The notes under the pieces were generated by a model. The model did no database searches, was not told the DNA's origin, and worked only from the letters and a program-made list of their open reading frames with translations. Shown here piece after piece: positions 5,352 to 6,097 of a stretch of DNA of 6,097 nucleotides. Made by a program: the position numbers and the translations under genes. The DNA is from an uncultured Demequina sp. (GTDB lineage Bacteria > Actinomycetota > Actinomycetes > Actinomycetales > Demequinaceae). How positions within the stretch are numbered: position 1 is the first letter of the stretch; each line of letters starts with the position of its first letter. The stretch lies in NCBI GenBank assembly GCA_937925595.1, contig CALALQ010000320.1, forward strand, positions 1 through 6,097. Reading direction: 5' to 3'.

Positions 5352-5771
5352 ATGAGCGTTCCCGATGCTGCCGAGCTCGACCGGCTCTTCTCGTTGTGGA
5401 AGGACGCGCTGTGGAAAGCACATGGCATCGCTGCCAGCGAGGCCGAGAACAACCGGAAGCTCTACCGGTACAGGATCACGAGCATCGACCGGCTCGGCGC
5501 GAACTCGCTGGAAGTCCACCTCGAGTTCGCGCCGAACGCGGTCTACGGCATCGAGCACCTTCCCGGATCCAAGGCCAGCATCGTGATACCTCTGGTGACG
5601 CGCGGTGAGATCAACGCACCACCGGGGATGGCTCACTTGCTGACCGAGTTCATCGCTTCCGGCGAGATCCGCCCCGATAACTTCATCGGGACGGATGCGG
5701 ACGGCACTCCCCGGTGTCCTGTGGAATTGGAACTAGGACATGTCCGGCGAGCATCGACGAGGTGGCGATGA
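5352..5771 (+). CDS. hypothetical protein, 139 residues
   Basis: I do not recognise this family. The protein appears soluble, with no signal peptide or membrane segment. The N-terminal third is helical and charged (LDRLFSLWKDALWKAH, then SEAENNRKLYRYRITSIDRL). The middle looks like beta strands (SLEVHLEF, ASIVIPLV). A further helix follows (GMAHLLTEFIASGEI), then a Gly/Asp-rich turn, and the chain ends with a basic tail (HVRRASTRWR). It has one Cys and no obvious catalytic motif. GC-biased third positions support real coding. The ATG at 5352 follows GGAAG (5337-5341) at 10 bases, and no better start is seen. Its TGA overlaps the next gene's ATG as ATGA, so the two are translated together and may act as partners. 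The candidate promoter and operator at 5188-5231 may control it. Confidence 0.7.
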   Translation: MSVPDAAELDRLFSLWKDALWKAHGIAASEAENNRKLYRYRITSIDRLGANSLEVHLEFAPNAVYGIEHLPGSKASIVIPLVTRGEINAPPGMAHLLTEFIASGEIRPDNFIGTDADGTPRCPVELELGHVRRASTRWR

Positions 5772-6097
5772 CACACGAGATCACCATGGAGAGTCTGCGT
5801 GTGCTTGTCCCGGCAGACCTGATTCTCGACGGAATGGTGGAGTTCCCGCAGGTCGGTGACCGTGTGGAGTACGCCTTGACCTTCGTCGAGCTGGAGCCGG
5901 GGATTCTTCCCGAGATGCGCAACGACCTCACCGCTCGAGTGGAAGTGCGCGGTGACGGACGACTGTCCGGGGAATGGGTCGATCCGGCCGGGCGGACGCA
6001 TCCGGGGACCTATTCGCTGCTGCTGCACGGCCGGGGCTGGGGTGCGTCTCTGCACTCCACGACGCTGTATCACGGCACCGTGCACGTGACCGGCTCG
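5768..6097 (+). CDS. hypothetical protein, beta-rich, 3' end beyond window
   Basis: The ATG at 5768 overlaps the stop of the previous gene (ATGA) and has GAGG at 5759-5762, five bases upstream. The frame stays open for 110 codons to the window edge. The visible part is mostly short beta-strand-like segments (SLRVLVPADLIL, RVEYALTFVELEPG, DLTARVEVRGDGRLSGEW, GTYSLLLHGRG, TTLYHGTVHVTG), with no signal peptide, membrane helix or known motif. I do not recognise the family. An ATG six codons later (5786) is an alternative start, but it would lose the coupling arrangement. The pair with the 139-residue gene could be a two-protein complex; a toxin-immunity or accessory pair is only one of several untested ideas. 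Confidence 0.65.
   Translation, partial: MTHEITMESLRVLVPADLILDGMVEFPQVGDRVEYALTFVELEPGILPEMRNDLTARVEVRGDGRLSGEWVDPAGRTHPGTYSLLLHGRGWGASLHSTTLYHGTVHVTGS

Overview
The window is GC-rich, with G/C-biased third codon positions, GTG starts and gene families typical of Actinobacteria. These include a PAS-ANTAR sensor, a UBP-type zinc finger beside a Clp chaperone, and a flavoprotein with a cNMP-like domain. It is most likely from a Nocardiaceae or mycobacterial relative such as Rhodococcus; that placement is inferred from gene content and codon style, not from a search.

Positions 1-2843 hold a tight plus-strand run that looks like one stress operon. It contains the 3' end of a ClpB/Clp-family AAA+ chaperone (3-383), a very short possible coupling ORF (398-433), an 88-residue UBP-type zinc-finger protein (430-696), a 571-residue fusion of a cNMP-like domain, a thioredoxin-like domain and a thioredoxin-reductase-like domain (674-2389), and a DUF1931 bacterial histone-fold protein (2394-2843). 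A GC-rich hairpin follows the last stop. The genes overlap or sit within a few bases of each other, so co-transcription is likely. The flavoprotein has no CXXC motif in any domain, and its cNMP pocket lacks the usual Arg.

Positions 2844-3688 hold a coding-like orphan remnant (about 2842-2997), then a PAS-ANTAR regulator split by an apparent one-base deletion near 3384-3387. The PAS half is in one frame and the ANTAR half in another. The rejoined protein would be about 222 residues.

Positions 3689-4788 hold a minus-strand membrane protein of unknown function with four predicted transmembrane helices, convergent with the PAS-ANTAR gene. Its N-terminal block (4654-4788) lies in a different frame from the main body (3818-4627), so this gene also looks broken or rearranged. 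Two damaged genes side by side suggest local decay, or sequencing errors in this stretch.

Positions 4789-5351 hold no confident gene. The right part carries a plausible promoter whose -10 element lies inside a 9-bp inverted repeat (5200-5231). Downstream are two ATGA-coupled genes of unrecognised function (5352-5771 and 5768 to the window end).

No RNA gene, CRISPR array, insertion sequence or attachment site was seen.
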